Positions 27,839 through 37,113 of a stretch of 64,000 nt of DNA are shown piece by piece (the first letter of the stretch is position 1; every line of letters begins with the position of its first letter). The translations under genes and the position numbers were made by a program. The DNA is taken from assembly GCF_023100685.1 (NCBI RefSeq), contig NZ_CP090064.1, positions 4,235,501 through 4,299,500 on the forward strand, in the 5' to 3' direction. Below the pieces are notes generated by a model that ran no database searches, was not told the origin of the DNA, and saw only the letters and a list, made by a program, of their open reading frames with translations. The stretch comes from Proteus vulgaris (GTDB taxonomy: Bacteria > Pseudomonadota > Gammaproteobacteria > Enterobacterales > Enterobacteriaceae).

Positions 27839-28555
27839 ATGTCTACGATTATCGATACTTTTATTGCCCCACCTTGCCATGATGAAATCGAGATCCTCTA
27901 TCAAGACGAACATTTAGTCCTTATCAATAAACCCACAGGGCTATTGAGTTTATCAGGAAAAAATCCACAAAATATAGACTCGGTACATTATCGATTAGTG
28001 AAGCTATTTCCGGGATGTACTCTCGTTCATCGACTTGATTTTGGGACATCTGGATTGATGGTTATTGCGCGTAATAAAGCAATCAATGCCCTTTTGTGTC
28101 AGCAATTTAGCCAGCGCAGTGTCACCAAGGTATACAACGCACTACTATGTGGTCATTTGAAAGAGAATGAAGGAGTGATTGATGCACCGATTGCAAAAGA
28201 TCCCGCTCTGTTTCCACGCATGTCGATTTGCCCTATTAATGGTAAACCGGCTCGCTCTGGTTATCACGTTATTGAGCGTTTTTATCATACGTTAGAAAAT
28301 GGAACGTTGTTACCTCTAACACGGGTACAATTTACGCCTGAAACAGGAAGAACGCATCAACTTCGTATTCACAGCCAGTTTATAGGGCATCCTATTTTAG
28401 GTTGTGATTTATATGGTGGGTACGAGGGAGGCTTAATTGAAGGAATGGTAAGAACTGAAGGGACTCCGCGACTTATGCTTCATGCGAGTGAACTTCATTT
28501 TGTTCACCCTATTAGCCAAGTGCCAATAAAAGCACACTGCAAGAGCCCGTTTTAA
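27839..28555 (+). CDS. RluA-family RNA pseudouridine synthase
   Basis: 238 residues. The catalytic motif LVHRLDFGTSGLMV contains the active-site aspartate of the RluA family, and the later VQFTPETGRTHQLRIHS and GHPILGCDLYG blocks complete the fold. No S4 domain is attached, as in RluA itself, which modifies 23S rRNA position 746 and some tRNAs. The sequence is diverged enough that I do not assert it is RluA rather than a paralogue. ATG at 27839; the ribosome site is weak (GCGGATAAG). Confidence 0.85.
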   Translation: MSTIIDTFIAPPCHDEIEILYQDEHLVLINKPTGLLSLSGKNPQNIDSVHYRLVKLFPGCTLVHRLDFGTSGLMVIARNKAINALLCQQFSQRSVTKVYNALLCGHLKENEGVIDAPIAKDPALFPRMSICPINGKPARSGYHVIERFYHTLENGTLLPLTRVQFTPETGRTHQLRIHSQFIGHPILGCDLYGGYEGGLIEGMVRTEGTPRLMLHASELHFVHPISQVPIKAHCKSPF

Positions 28556-28565
28556 ATGTCGATAT

Positions 28566-29048
28566 TTACAGTTTAAGTGCTTTTACTGTTTCATCGATAT
28601 CAAGTTCATCTTCAGTGAAAATTATTTCAGTTCCGTGCATTGTGGTGATCGCAAGCTTTCTCAACGGGCGCATATTATTAGCACCATCCGCTGATTTTGG
28701 TCTGATACTATTCATTAACGTACCAACAGAAAGTACGGTATTTTCTTTGTTAATATGCGTGTCTGCAGGCACATCTTCACTATAAATTCGAAATGATTTA
28801 ATAGATGTCAGTTTAACTCGCTCACCTGCAATATAAACATATTTGCTATCTGGGATCACTTTAACCGCATACGCAGACAGACCTTTGGTATTGGTGGTCG
28901 GCTCAAACGTGACATTTGCATCTGTCTTTATCAAAGCAGGGTTGGCAACTTTAATCACATGAAAATAACGGTTATCCCCGTTTTCATCTTTAATAAATCC
29001 AAAACCTTTATCTTCAAACCACTTTGTGATTATTCCGTTCATTGCCAT
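28566..29048 (-). CDS. Cold-shock-domain protein with a C-terminal extension
   Basis: 160 residues. The first 65 residues resemble a cold-shock domain: GIITKWFEDKGFGFIKDENGDNRYFHV carries RNP1 (KGFGFI), and RYFHV takes the place of RNP2's VFVH. The remaining 95 residues form a second, mostly beta region with no motif I recognise. It probably binds single-stranded nucleic acid. A second ATG three codons in is an alternative start. The gene converges with the pseudouridine synthase, whose stop lies 10 bases away. Confidence 0.7.
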   Translation of the reverse strand: MAMNGIITKWFEDKGFGFIKDENGDNRYFHVIKVANPALIKTDANVTFEPTTNTKGLSAYAVKVIPDSKYVYIAGERVKLTSIKSFRIYSEDVPADTHINKENTVLSVGTLMNSIRPKSADGANNMRPLRKLAITTMHGTEIIFTEDELDIDETVKALKL

Positions 29049-29147
29049 TATCGCCTACTTAATCGTTTATCTACAAAAATTTCCAGATACAGTATAAAGC
29101 ACAATGCTTATACAGACTATGCCTTTGAGCTAATAAGCTACTTTGCA

Positions 29148-29681
29148 TTACCACATCAAATCATCTGGAATTTTAAAATCAGCATAAGGATCGTCTTCAT
29201 CTTGTTCTGTCTCGCTCAGTGCATTATTCAACAAGATACAGTCCACGTCTCTTTGTGTGATTTTATCCGCAACACTGGCTGGAATAATCGCGTATTCCGT
29301 TTTATCTGCATTATCCAGACGAGCAATAGCAAGACGCCCACTAATTAATTGAGATTGCGTCAGTTTATCCACCACAATTTTTTTAATCACATTATTGTCA
29401 GTGAAATTAAAATCAATATCGCCTTTTGCTGGCATAATTCTATTCATCTCAATAAGTTGCTTAACTTGCGCTTTATATTCTTTAGATAAAGTCGCTTGTT
29501 TTTGTTGTTCACTAAGCAGTTTATCGCGCTCAAGTTGAGCTTTTTTATTTTCTTCTACGGCTTCTCTCGCTTCTCGCGCTTGAACACGTGATTTTTTTGC
29601 CGTTCTTTGGACTTTTGCCATTTTTTTACTGGTCACAAGCCCTGCTTTTAACATTTGCTCTTGTAAGGTAAGTTTTGCCAT
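29148..29681 (-). CDS. yaiL: YaiL family protein (DUF2058)
   Basis: 177 residues. The N-terminus MAKLTLQEQMLKAGLVTSKK is typical of YaiL, followed by a long charged helical, probably coiled-coil, region (about residues 20-80) rich in Lys, Arg, Glu and Gln, then a compact domain and an acidic end (EDDPYADFKIPDDLMW). Described as a nucleoprotein/polynucleotide-associated protein; biochemical role not established. Divergent from yajD with about 275 AT-rich bases between. Confidence 0.85.
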   Translation of the reverse strand: MAKLTLQEQMLKAGLVTSKKMAKVQRTAKKSRVQAREAREAVEENKKAQLERDKLLSEQQKQATLSKEYKAQVKQLIEMNRIMPAKGDIDFNFTDNNVIKKIVVDKLTQSQLISGRLAIARLDNADKTEYAIIPASVADKITQRDVDCILLNNALSETEQDEDDPYADFKIPDDLMW

Positions 29682-29956
29682 TTTTATGCCTAAATCTGCT
29701 AAATAATTTTTGAAATTATACCTGTAATTTCTAAGAGTGCATTAGATTGGAAAGATGTTGAAGAAAACTGATTTAAAAATTCTGCTACTTGAGAAAATAT
29801 TTATATCTAATTTTCGATTTGAAAATAAATATAAAATATTTAAGTATTCGCAATCACATGATGAGTAGTTTTAGCAACATTTGAACCTATCCTTGCATTC
29901 AGAGTATATTGGAAAAACTATTATCAAACTTTCTCTTATAACAGGTAATACTAACA

Positions 29957-30304
29957 ATGGCTCTGATCCCAAAAAACTATGCACGGTTGGAAAGTGGCTA
30001 CCGTGAAAAAGCACTGAAAATCTACCCGTGGGTATGTGGACGTTGTGCTCGTGAGTTTGTTTATTCAAATTTACGTGAACTAACCGTTCATCATATTGAT
30101 CACGACCATACCAATAACCCAGAAGACGGTAGTAACTGGGAGTTATTGTGTCTGTTTTGCCATGATCACGAACACTCTAAATACACAGAAGCAGACCAAT
30201 ACGGCACAACGGTTGTCGCTGGTGAAGATGCGCAAGACGATGTCGGTGCAGCAACCTATAATCCTTTTGCTGATTTAAAGTCGATGCTCAATAAGAAGAA
30301 ATAG
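29957..30304 (+). CDS. yajD: HNH nuclease family protein YajD
   Basis: 115 residues, nearly identical in pattern to E. coli YajD: AxIPKNYARLESGYREKALK, CGRCAREF, TVHHIDHDHTNNPEDGSNWELLC and CHDHEH. The two CxxC pairs are zinc ligands and the HHIDHDH...N...H set is the HNH active site. It is expected to nick DNA, but its physiological role is unknown. The gene context (yaiL divergent, yibL after) differs from E. coli. Confidence 0.92.
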   Translation: MALIPKNYARLESGYREKALKIYPWVCGRCAREFVYSNLRELTVHHIDHDHTNNPEDGSNWELLCLFCHDHEHSKYTEADQYGTTVVAGEDAQDDVGAATYNPFADLKSMLNKKK

Positions 30305-30314
30305 TGAATGCAAT

Positions 30315-30337
30315 GTCTGCTTTAGTGCAAAGCAGAC
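30315..30337 (+). terminator. Hairpin after yajD
   Basis: Perfect 9-bp stem GTCTGCTTT / AAAGCAGAC with a 5-base loop, 10 bases after the stop codon. There is no good T run, so it may be an RNA-stabilising hairpin rather than an efficient terminator. Confidence 0.45.
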
Positions 30338-30414
30338 AATCTATCCTATTTTCACGCTCCTATGCACAATGGTGTATACTTACCAACAAGAAATTTGTTC
30401 ATGGTTAATTAATA

Positions 30415-30786
30415 ATGAAAGAAATCGAAAAAGCAAAAATTAAACTCCTTAGCGACCGTTTAGACCTTATTCGTCACAAGATGGCAAATATCTCTCCGTC
30501 AGATGAAGTAGAAAAAGCGGAGAAATACGCAGAGTTTGAGAAAGAAAAAGTAGAACTGGAAGCTGAAATTGCTCATCTGAAAGCAGTACGTAACAATAAA
30601 CTAAGTAAAGAAGCGCAGAAATTAGAGGATATGCCATTCAAACGCCTCATCACTAAGAAAGAACAGGCTGATATTGGTAAGCTAAAGAAAGCCGTGCGAG
30701 GCTTGGTTATTGTCCATCCAATGACGGCATTAGGCCGTGAAATGGGGCTAGAGGGAATGACTGGTTTTTCTAAAACTGATTTCTAG
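30415..30786 (+). CDS. yibL: YibL family ribosome-associated protein (DUF2810)
   Basis: 123 residues matching E. coli YibL over most of its length: [80 protein letters not shown] and the ending MTGFSKT-F. The N-terminal half is a charged helical hairpin. E. coli YibL has been found associated with ribosomes; no enzyme activity is known. ATG at 30415 without a strong ribosome site. Confidence 0.9.
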   Translation: MKEIEKAKIKLLSDRLDLIRHKMANISPSDEVEKAEKYAEFEKEKVELEAEIAHLKAVRNNKLSKEAQKLEDMPFKRLITKKEQADIGKLKKAVRGLVIVHPMTALGREMGLEGMTGFSKTDF

Positions 30787-31075
30787 TTAGATAATTAACC
30801 CAACTAAAACCTGTAATAATCGACTAATACTGAAAGGTTCTTAATATACTTTTCGTTGTTATGAACCGTCAGTTATCCGCAGTTTTCTTACTACCCCCTG
30901 TATATTGTAATACCTCGCAATCATTGAAAAGTTGTAATGTAGAGTATTACGATTAACCTGCCGATTGCCTTCTTTTCGAACTTGTAAGAAAGGTTTACAA
31001 GTTGAGTTTTGTACAAGTTTTCCTTCAAAGAAAACATTAATTAGATAATTTATTGGAAAGTGATGAAACCAAAGA

Positions 31076-31170
31076 TGGCGGAAGATCACAGGAGTCGAAC
31101 CTGCCAAGGACCGCTGGCGGCCCCATCTGGATTTGAAGTCCAGCCGCCCCACCGGGGACGATGATCTTCC
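31076..31170 (-). tRNA. selC: tRNA-Sec (selenocysteine), anticodon TCA
   Basis: A 95-nt tRNA on the minus strand, nearly the same as E. coli selC. The 8-bp acceptor stem GGAAGATC / GATCTTCC is longer than in ordinary tRNAs, the anticodon arm is CTGGACTTCAAATCCAG with TCA at 31134-31136, a long variable arm follows, and the T arm contains GGTTCGACTCC. The terminal CCA is encoded. These features are diagnostic of tRNA-Sec. All stems pair, so the gene looks functional, even though both formate dehydrogenases in this window use cysteine. No integrase or att-like repeat adjoins it. Confidence 0.96.
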
Positions 31171-31204
31171 ATTTTTGAATGGGTCAAAAGGAAATAACGA
31201 GATG

Positions 31205-31233
31205 ATTATACGCTGAATTATTTTTAATCCCAA
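31205..31233 (-). promoter_or_regulatory. Promoter of selC
   Basis: On the minus strand, TTGGGA (31233-31228) and a perfect TATAAT (31210-31205) are separated by 17 bases and lie 35 bases upstream of the mature tRNA 5' end. This supports continued expression of the tRNA-Sec gene. Confidence 0.6.
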
Positions 31234-31411
31234 GTGCATCAAATCAATAAAACTCCTTTCAAATAAAATAATCCCGTTTTTGAGTAAAACTTCGGATAAT
31301 TACCGCGATACTATTGAACTTATACAGTTTCATCCTCATCTTACTATCTATAACGAATAAACTCAGTGGTGTGTTTTACGTCACTGCAAACCAAAATACA
31401 GGATGTTTTTT

Positions 31412-33454
31412 ATGTCAAATCCATTACTTAGCACAACGGGATTACCTGCATTTTCCCAGATCAAACCAGAACATGTTGTTCCTGCATTAAAAGAAGTATT
31501 AACAACTTACCGTGAAACAGTTGAAAAATTACTGGCTGAAAATACCCAATTTAACTGGGATAACCTTTGTCAGCCATTAGCAGAAGCAGGCGATAAACTT
31601 TCTCGTGTTTGGTCTCCAGTCAGTCATTTGAATTCTGTCAAAAATAGCACTGAACTACGTGAAGCGTATGAACAAAGTTTACCATTGCTGTCTGAGTTCA
31701 GTACGTGGATGGGGCAACATGAAGGCTTATATCAAGCTTATAAATCAATTAAAGAAAGTGCTGATTTTAATGCATTAACTCAACCACAAAAAAAAGCAAT
31801 TGAAAACGCATTACGTGACTTTGAATTGTCAGGTATCGGTTTACCCAAAGAGAAACAGCAGCGTTTTGGTGAAATCAGCGCGCGTATGTCTGAGTTAGGC
31901 GCTAAATATGGAAATAATGTATTAGATGCAACAATGGGTTGGTCTAAACTAATTACTGATGTAGAAGATTTATCCGGTATGCCTCAAAGTGCTATTGATG
32001 CTGCAAAAGCTATTGCACAAGCCAAAGAGCAAGAAGGCTACCTATTAACGCTTGATATGCCAAGCTATCTGCCTGTCATGACATATGCTGATAATCGTGA
32101 ACTAAGAAAAGAGATGAGTATCGCTTATAGTACGCGAGCCTCCGATCAAGGCCCAAATGCAGGTCAGTGGGATAATAGCGAAATTATCGCTGAAATCCTT
32201 GCATTACGCCACGAACTCGCTCAACTCCTTGGTTTCAATAATTATGCTGAAAAGTCACTCGCCACTAAAATGGCAGAGTCTCCAGAACAAGTCCTTAGTT
32301 TTTTAACTGACTTAGCACAACGCGCTCACCCACAAGGTAAAGAAGAGTTAGCTGAACTCACACAATTTGCAAAAGAGCACTATGGCGTTGATAAATTAGA
32401 ATCATGGGATTTGGCTTACTATAGCGAAAAACAGAAACAACATCTGTTCTCAATCGATGATGAGCAACTGCGTCCTTACTTCCCTGAACAACGTGCTTTA
32501 AGTGGCTTATTTGAAGTTGTTCATCGTATCTATGGTTTAACTGCTAAAGAACGTAACGACATAGACACTTGGCATGATGATGTTCGTTTCTTTGAGCTTT
32601 ACGATGACAGTAACACCTTGCGTGGTAGCTTCTATCTTGATTTGTATGCGCGTGAACACAAACGTGGTGGTGCTTGGATGGATGACTGCATGGGAAGAAT
32701 GCGTCATGCCGATGGCAAGCTACAAAACCCTGTTGCTTATCTCACCTGTAACTTCAATAAGCCTATAGGTGATAAACCAGCACTGTTTACTCATAACGAA
32801 GTCACCACACTTTTCCATGAGTTTGGCCATGGCTTACATCATATGTTAACGCAAATTGATACTGCCGATGTTGCAGGCATTAACGGTGTACCATGGGATG
32901 CTGTTGAATTACCAAGCCAATTTATGGAAAACTGGTGTTGGGAGCCTGAAGCATTAGCCTTTATTTCTGGCCATTATGAAACTGGCGAACCATTACCACA
33001 GGCAATGCTTGATAATATGCTTAAAGCAAAAAATTATCAGTCAGCAATGTTTGTATTACGCCAATTAGAATTTGGTCTGTTTGATTTCCGTTTACATGCT
33101 GAATATGATCCCGCTAAGGGAGCTCGTGTGATGGAAACCTTAACTAGTGTGAAAGAGCAAGTTTCTGTTGTTCCTTCAACACCTTGGGCTCGTTTCCCTC
33201 ATGCCTTTAGCCATATATTTGCAGGTGGTTATGCCGCAGGTTATTACAGCTATTTATGGGCTGATGTGCTTGCAGCTGATGCCTTCTCTCGTTTCTCCGA
33301 AGAAGGAATTTTTAACCGCGAAACAGGCCAATCATTCCTAGATAATATTTTAACTCGTGGCGGTTCTGAAGAGCCAATGGAACTGTTTAAACGCTTCCGT
33401 GGTCGTGAGCCAAAACTTGATGCTATGCTTAAAGGCTACGGCATTAAAGGATGA
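31412..33454 (+). CDS. prlC: Oligopeptidase A (M3 zinc metallopeptidase)
   Basis: 680 residues. The zinc site TTLFHEFGHGLHHML contains HExxH, and the following ELPSQFMENWCWEPEAL holds the third ligand Glu. The N-terminus MSNPLLSTTGLPAFSQIKPEHVVPAL fits OpdA/PrlC. The cytoplasmic enzyme degrades signal peptides and other oligopeptides. Start chosen at 31412, since AGGA lies 8 bases upstream, whereas the ATG at 31403 overlaps that ribosome site. rsmJ follows three bases after the stop, as in E. coli, so the two form an operon. Confidence 0.95.
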   Translation: MSNPLLSTTGLPAFSQIKPEHVVPALKEVLTTYRETVEKLLAENTQFNWDNLCQPLAEAGDKLSRVWSPVSHLNSVKNSTELREAYEQSLPLLSEFSTWMGQHEGLYQAYKSIKESADFNALTQPQKKAIENALRDFELSGIGLPKEKQQRFGEISARMSELGAKYGNNVLDATMGWSKLITDVEDLSGMPQSAIDAAKAIAQAKEQEGYLLTLDMPSYLPVMTYADNRELRKEMSIAYSTRASDQGPNAGQWDNSEIIAEILALRHELAQLLGFNNYAEKSLATKMAESPEQVLSFLTDLAQRAHPQGKEELAELTQFAKEHYGVDKLESWDLAYYSEKQKQHLFSIDDEQLRPYFPEQRALSGLFEVVHRIYGLTAKERNDIDTWHDDVRFFELYDDSNTLRGSFYLDLYAREHKRGGAWMDDCMGRMRHADGKLQNPVAYLTCNFNKPIGDKPALFTHNEVTTLFHEFGHGLHHMLTQIDTADVAGINGVPWDAVELPSQFMENWCWEPEALAFISGHYETGEPLPQAMLDNMLKAKNYQSAMFVLRQLEFGLFDFRLHAEYDPAKGARVMETLTSVKEQVSVVPSTPWARFPHAFSHIFAGGYAAGYYSYLWADVLAADAFSRFSEEGIFNRETGQSFLDNILTRGGSEEPMELFKRFRGREPKLDAMLKGYGIKG

Positions 33455-33457
33455 TAT

Positions 33458-34204
33458 GTGAATATCTGTTTACTTTGTGAAGAAGGCGCTGATAACAGCG
33501 CCTTATCAGATTTAGCGCAACGTTGGGGATTAGTTCACGACGAAACGCAAACAATGGCTTTAGTGTTAACGCCGACTCACCTTGAATTACGCAAACAAGA
33601 TGAACCTAAATTAGGTGGCATCTATGTGGATTTCGTAGAAGGCACCATGGCACATCGTCGTAAATTTGGCGGTGGTCGAGGTGAAGCGGTGGCAAAAGCA
33701 GTTGGGATCAAAAAAGACTATCTGCCTGATGTTGTTGATGCAACAGCAGGACTTGGCCGTGATGCATTTGTTTTAGCATCTATTGGTTGCAAAGTCAGAA
33801 TGGTAGAGCGTCACCCCGTAGTTGCAGCATTACTTGAAGATGGGTTAAAACGTGCTTATCTTGATGCTGACATTGGTGAATGGATGCAAGAAAGAATGAC
33901 GTTAATTCATGCCTCTTCTGCCCAAGCACTCACTGAGATCACGCCTCCTCCTGATGTTGTCTATCTTGATCCGATGTACCCACATAAAACAAAAAGTGCA
34001 TTAGTCAAAAAAGAGATGCGAGTGTTCCAATCTTTAGTCGGTGCAGATGAAGATGCAGATGCGCTACTAGAACCTGCAATCACGTTGGCAAAAAAACGTG
34101 TTGTCGTAAAACGTCCTGATTATGCTGAGCCATTAAATAATCAGCCTGCACACGCCAATGTAACAACAAAAAATCACCGTTTTGATATTTACCCTTGTGT
34201 ATAA
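33458..34204 (+). CDS. rsmJ: 16S rRNA (guanine1516-N2)-methyltransferase RsmJ
   Basis: 248 residues matching E. coli RsmJ (YhiQ): [40 protein letters not shown], the SAM-binding [18 protein letters not shown], and the catalytic-site [10 protein letters not shown] (DPMY in place of DPPY). It methylates G1516 in the small-subunit rRNA. Translation starts at GTG (33458), with AAAGGA inside the prlC end providing the ribosome site. Second gene of the prlC operon. Confidence 0.95.
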   Translation: MNICLLCEEGADNSALSDLAQRWGLVHDETQTMALVLTPTHLELRKQDEPKLGGIYVDFVEGTMAHRRKFGGGRGEAVAKAVGIKKDYLPDVVDATAGLGRDAFVLASIGCKVRMVERHPVVAALLEDGLKRAYLDADIGEWMQERMTLIHASSAQALTEITPPPDVVYLDPMYPHKTKSALVKKEMRVFQSLVGADEDADALLEPAITLAKKRVVVKRPDYAEPLNNQPAHANVTTKNHRFDIYPCV

Positions 34205-34240
34205 ACACTGACATATAAGGGTAAAAAATTGATTTGAAAT

Positions 34241-34266
34241 CTGACGGGTGTTAAACACCCGTTCAG
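34241..34266. terminator. Hairpin between convergent rsmJ and gdhA
   Basis: An imperfect stem CTGACGGGTGTT / ACACCCGTTCAG, GC-rich in its core, lies between the two convergent stops. The T run is poor on both sides, so efficiency is uncertain. Confidence 0.5.
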
Positions 34267-34278
34267 AATCAGTAAGAT

Positions 34279-35619
34279 TTACAGCACGCCTTGAGCCAGC
34301 ATTGCATCCGCAACTTTGACAAAGCCCGCAATGTTCGCACCTTGAATATAATTAGTCTGCTTACCTTCACCACCGTAATTCACACAAGCATGGTGAATAT
34401 CTAACATGATGTGATGTAAACGAGCATCCACTTTTTCTGCTTTCCAGCTTAAACGTGCTGCATTCTGCGCCATCTCTAAACCAGAGGTTGCAACACCGCC
34501 CGCATTAGCTGCTTTACCTGGTGCAAAAAGGACACCTGCTTCGATAAAAGCATCTGTTGCTGCAATCGTTGTGGGCATATTCGCACCTTCAGCAACGGCT
34601 TTAACACCATTTTTGATCAAGACTTTTGCAGCCTCTAGATCTAATTCATTTTGTGTTGCACAAGGTAGAGCAATATCAACAGGAATAGCCCAAGGTTGTT
34701 GCCCTTCAAGATAGGTTAAACCAAACTCTTTGGCATACTCTTCAACACGACCGTAATTATTTTTAATTTCAGTTAGGCGTGTGAGTTTTTCAGTAGTAAA
34801 TCCGGCTTCATCAACCACAGTACCACCTGAATCCGATGCAGTTATGACTTTAGCGCCTAATTCTAAACATTTTTCGATAGTAAATTGTGCAACATTACCT
34901 GCGCCAGAAACCGCCACACGCATCCCCTCAAGAGACATACCATGACGTTTAAGCATCGCATTAGTAAAGTAAACTAAACCATATCCAGTGGCTTCTGGGC
35001 GGATTAAACTGCCCCCGAATGAAAGACCTTTTCCTGTAAATACACATTCATTGCTATTAGACAGTTTTTTCATCATGCCTGCCATAAAGCCAACTTCTCG
35101 CGCACCTACACCAATATCTCCTGCTGGAACATCTGTGTTAGCCCCTAAATGACGATAAAGTTCAGTCATTAAAGCCTGACAAAAACGCATGACTTCCCCA
35201 TGACTTTTACCTTTAGGATTAAAGTCAGAGCCACCTTTCGCGCCACCCATTGGTAATGTCGTTAAGGCATTTTTAAATGTTTGTTCAAAACCTAAGAATT
35301 TTAGGATAGAGAGATTCACAGAAGGATGAAAACGCATACCACCTTTGTAAGGCCCGATAGCTGAGTTAAATTGGATACGCCATGCACGGTTAACTTGCAC
35401 TTGCCCTTTATCATCTAACCAACAAACGCGAAACTGAATAATACGTTCAGGCTCAACTAAGCGCTCAAGTAATGATTGTTCACGATATTGTGGATTTTTT
35501 TCTAAAAAAGGCCACAAAGTGGTAAAAACTTCACGAACCGCCTGATGATACTCAGGTTGATGAGCGTTATATTTTTCTACCCCTTCTAAAAACGAAGACA
35601 ATGAGCCAGATATATTCAT
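34279..35619 (-). CDS. gdhA: NADP-specific glutamate dehydrogenase
   Basis: 446 residues, matching the 447 of E. coli GdhA. The substrate loop PYKGGMRFHPSVN, the catalytic-lysine region LPMGGAKGGSDFNPKGKS, and the Rossmann VAVSGAGNVAQFTIEKCLELGAKV are all intact. It fixes ammonium onto 2-oxoglutarate with NADPH. The start at 35619 (MNISGSLSSFLEGV) has GGAA/GCGGA upstream; a longer frame upstream lacks a proper start. It is a single gene with about 250 bases up to uspA. Confidence 0.95.
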   Translation of the reverse strand: MNISGSLSSFLEGVEKYNAHQPEYHQAVREVFTTLWPFLEKNPQYREQSLLERLVEPERIIQFRVCWLDDKGQVQVNRAWRIQFNSAIGPYKGGMRFHPSVNLSILKFLGFEQTFKNALTTLPMGGAKGGSDFNPKGKSHGEVMRFCQALMTELYRHLGANTDVPAGDIGVGAREVGFMAGMMKKLSNSNECVFTGKGLSFGGSLIRPEATGYGLVYFTNAMLKRHGMSLEGMRVAVSGAGNVAQFTIEKCLELGAKVITASDSGGTVVDEAGFTTEKLTRLTEIKNNYGRVEEYAKEFGLTYLEGQQPWAIPVDIALPCATQNELDLEAAKVLIKNGVKAVAEGANMPTTIAATDAFIEAGVLFAPGKAANAGGVATSGLEMAQNAARLSWKAEKVDARLHHIMLDIHHACVNYGGEGKQTNYIQGANIAGFVKVADAMLAQGVL

Positions 35620-35826
35620 TCCGCTATTCCTTTTTTGTGTAATGTGATGTTGGCATAACCTCATTTATTCGGAATATTTTTGGGTTTTGTGAGGTTGATG
35701 TTGTTTTGCTTCTTGAATATATCATTAAAATACATTCACACTTCAAGACATTTTTTTCATAATTAGACAAAAAAAAAAGGTTGACTCTACTTAACAGCAG
35801 GAAAAATAGGAATTTTAGGCAAAAAA

Positions 35827-35850
35827 ATACCTGCATAAGCAGGCATTTTT
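35827..35850 (-). terminator. Terminator of uspA
   Basis: On the minus strand, an 8-base stem built on CCTGC / GCAGG with loop TTAT is followed by TTTTTTT, 22 bases after the uspA stop. The plus strand also carries a T run, so it is symmetrical. Confidence 0.7.
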
Positions 35851-35871
35851 TTTGCTTAAACAAGCAAGCGA

Positions 35872-36306
35872 TTATTCTTCATCATCTTTCAGAGGAACAA
35901 TTAACATATCAACATGCACAGTATTAATTAATTGACGTGCTGATGACATCAATTTGCTCCAGAAGTCTTGGTGATGACCGCAAACAACTAAATCCATATC
36001 GTATTTTTTAATCGCATCAACCAGAACTTGGCCTAAATCACCGCTACCACTCAAGGTTTCCTGAATTTCATAACCTGATTTATCTGAGAGGTCTTTTAAC
36101 GCGTTACGGGTTTCATCAGTAATACGTTGTTGCATATCACCGAGGTTGACATCAATTAGACCGGTATAAAGATCAGAATAGTTAACATCAACGTGAATTA
36201 AGGAAACTTTGGCATTATAGGGTTTTGCCATAGATACAGCTTTCTGTACTAAGACGTTACTCTCAGGGGATAAATCAACTGCCACTAGAATATGCTTATA
36301 AGCCAT
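35872..36306 (-). CDS. uspA: Universal stress protein A
   Basis: 144 residues, closely matching E. coli Usp[88 protein letters not shown]. The cytoplasmic homodimer accumulates on growth arrest and many stresses. GGAAGGAG precedes the ATG. Divergent from uspB across about 400 bases, as in E. coli. Confidence 0.97.
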   Translation of the reverse strand: MAYKHILVAVDLSPESNVLVQKAVSMAKPYNAKVSLIHVDVNYSDLYTGLIDVNLGDMQQRITDETRNALKDLSDKSGYEIQETLSGSGDLGQVLVDAIKKYDMDLVVCGHHQDFWSKLMSSARQLINTVHVDMLIVPLKDDEE

Positions 36307-36711
36307 CGTGAACTCCTTCCATAAGCTGATTAATCGGTTGGAAAGGCGGTTAAGCCTAAATCCTATGTATTAAATATAACGTTTTAAGATGAAAGTTAGA
36401 TGTCGCCTTGATCACAACTTATGTCAAATTCATCAAGAAAGCATCTATCGATAAATAACAATATACACCATTTTAGATTATCACGATGTCATTCACCGAC
36501 AATATCATCATAATAATGAGAATTGAGTATAAAAAACAACAAAAACACCCTTTTAGAGTTATTTTTTATCCATTTTTTTGAAAAAGGAAACAACTTGAAC
36601 ACGTCATTTTTGTTTATTGCTTAATTTCACCTAAACTTAAATAAGAGAAAAAATAACCTCTATGGGTAAAGGTTTTCTCATCTCTGAATCTATTATTCTA
36701 GGGAGGGGATT
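36307..36711. other. uspA-uspB divergent regulatory region
   Basis: About 405 AT-rich bases without a gene. Promoters of both usp genes must lie here; I cannot assign hexamers with confidence. A GGGAGGGG ribosome site directly precedes uspB. Confidence 0.4.
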
Positions 36712-37044
36712 ATGTTTAATGTCATTGTTATCTTTTGGGCGCTCTGTATTCTTTGCCTGATTAATATGATGCGTTATTTTTCATCTATTCGGGTATTACT
36801 CACAATACTGCGCCAATCTGATCCGTTACTCTATCAATCAGTAGATGGTAATGGATTTTTTACTATGCATGGGCAATTTTCAAAACAATTGCGACTTATC
36901 CGCTACATCAACCAACGCCAATATACCAACCATCATAATCCTGAAGTGATTATGCGTTGTGAGCGAATTTATCGGCAATTTTATCTTGTTAGCCGTTTTT
37001 GTATTTTGGCTGTAGCAAGCTTAATTGCGATGCTTATTTGGTAG
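36712..37044 (+). CDS. uspB: Universal stress protein B
   Basis: 110 residues, close to E. coli UspB. Helices near residues 1-20 and 90-110 ([15 protein letters not shown]) span the inner membrane, with a soluble middle ([19 protein letters not shown]). In E. coli it is made in stationary phase under RpoS and contributes to ethanol tolerance; the mechanism is unknown. It is flanked by divergent uspA and convergent pitA, a conserved arrangement. Confidence 0.93.
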   Translation: MFNVIVIFWALCILCLINMMRYFSSIRVLLTILRQSDPLLYQSVDGNGFFTMHGQFSKQLRLIRYINQRQYTNHHNPEVIMRCERIYRQFYLVSRFCILAVASLIAMLIW

Positions 37045-37059
37045 GTGACAAAAACAAAA

Positions 37060-37084
37060 AAACGGTGACTTTTAGTCACCGTTT
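37060..37084. terminator. Bidirectional terminator between uspB and pitA
   Basis: Perfect 11-bp stem AAACGGTGACT / AGTCACCGTTT with loop TTT, A-rich on the left and short T run on the right, between convergent genes. Confidence 0.78.
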
Positions 37085-37113
37085 ATAAACAAACTTGGGT
37101 AGTTTATTGCTTA

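Noticed and set aside
30859-31242. 127-codon open frame across selC
   Set aside because: It runs through the tRNA-Sec gene and its promoter, so it is a chance frame.
31076-31411. Possible genomic island inserted at selC
   Set aside because: selC is a known integration hot spot, but no integrase, repeat of the tRNA end or change in gene content is seen on either side.
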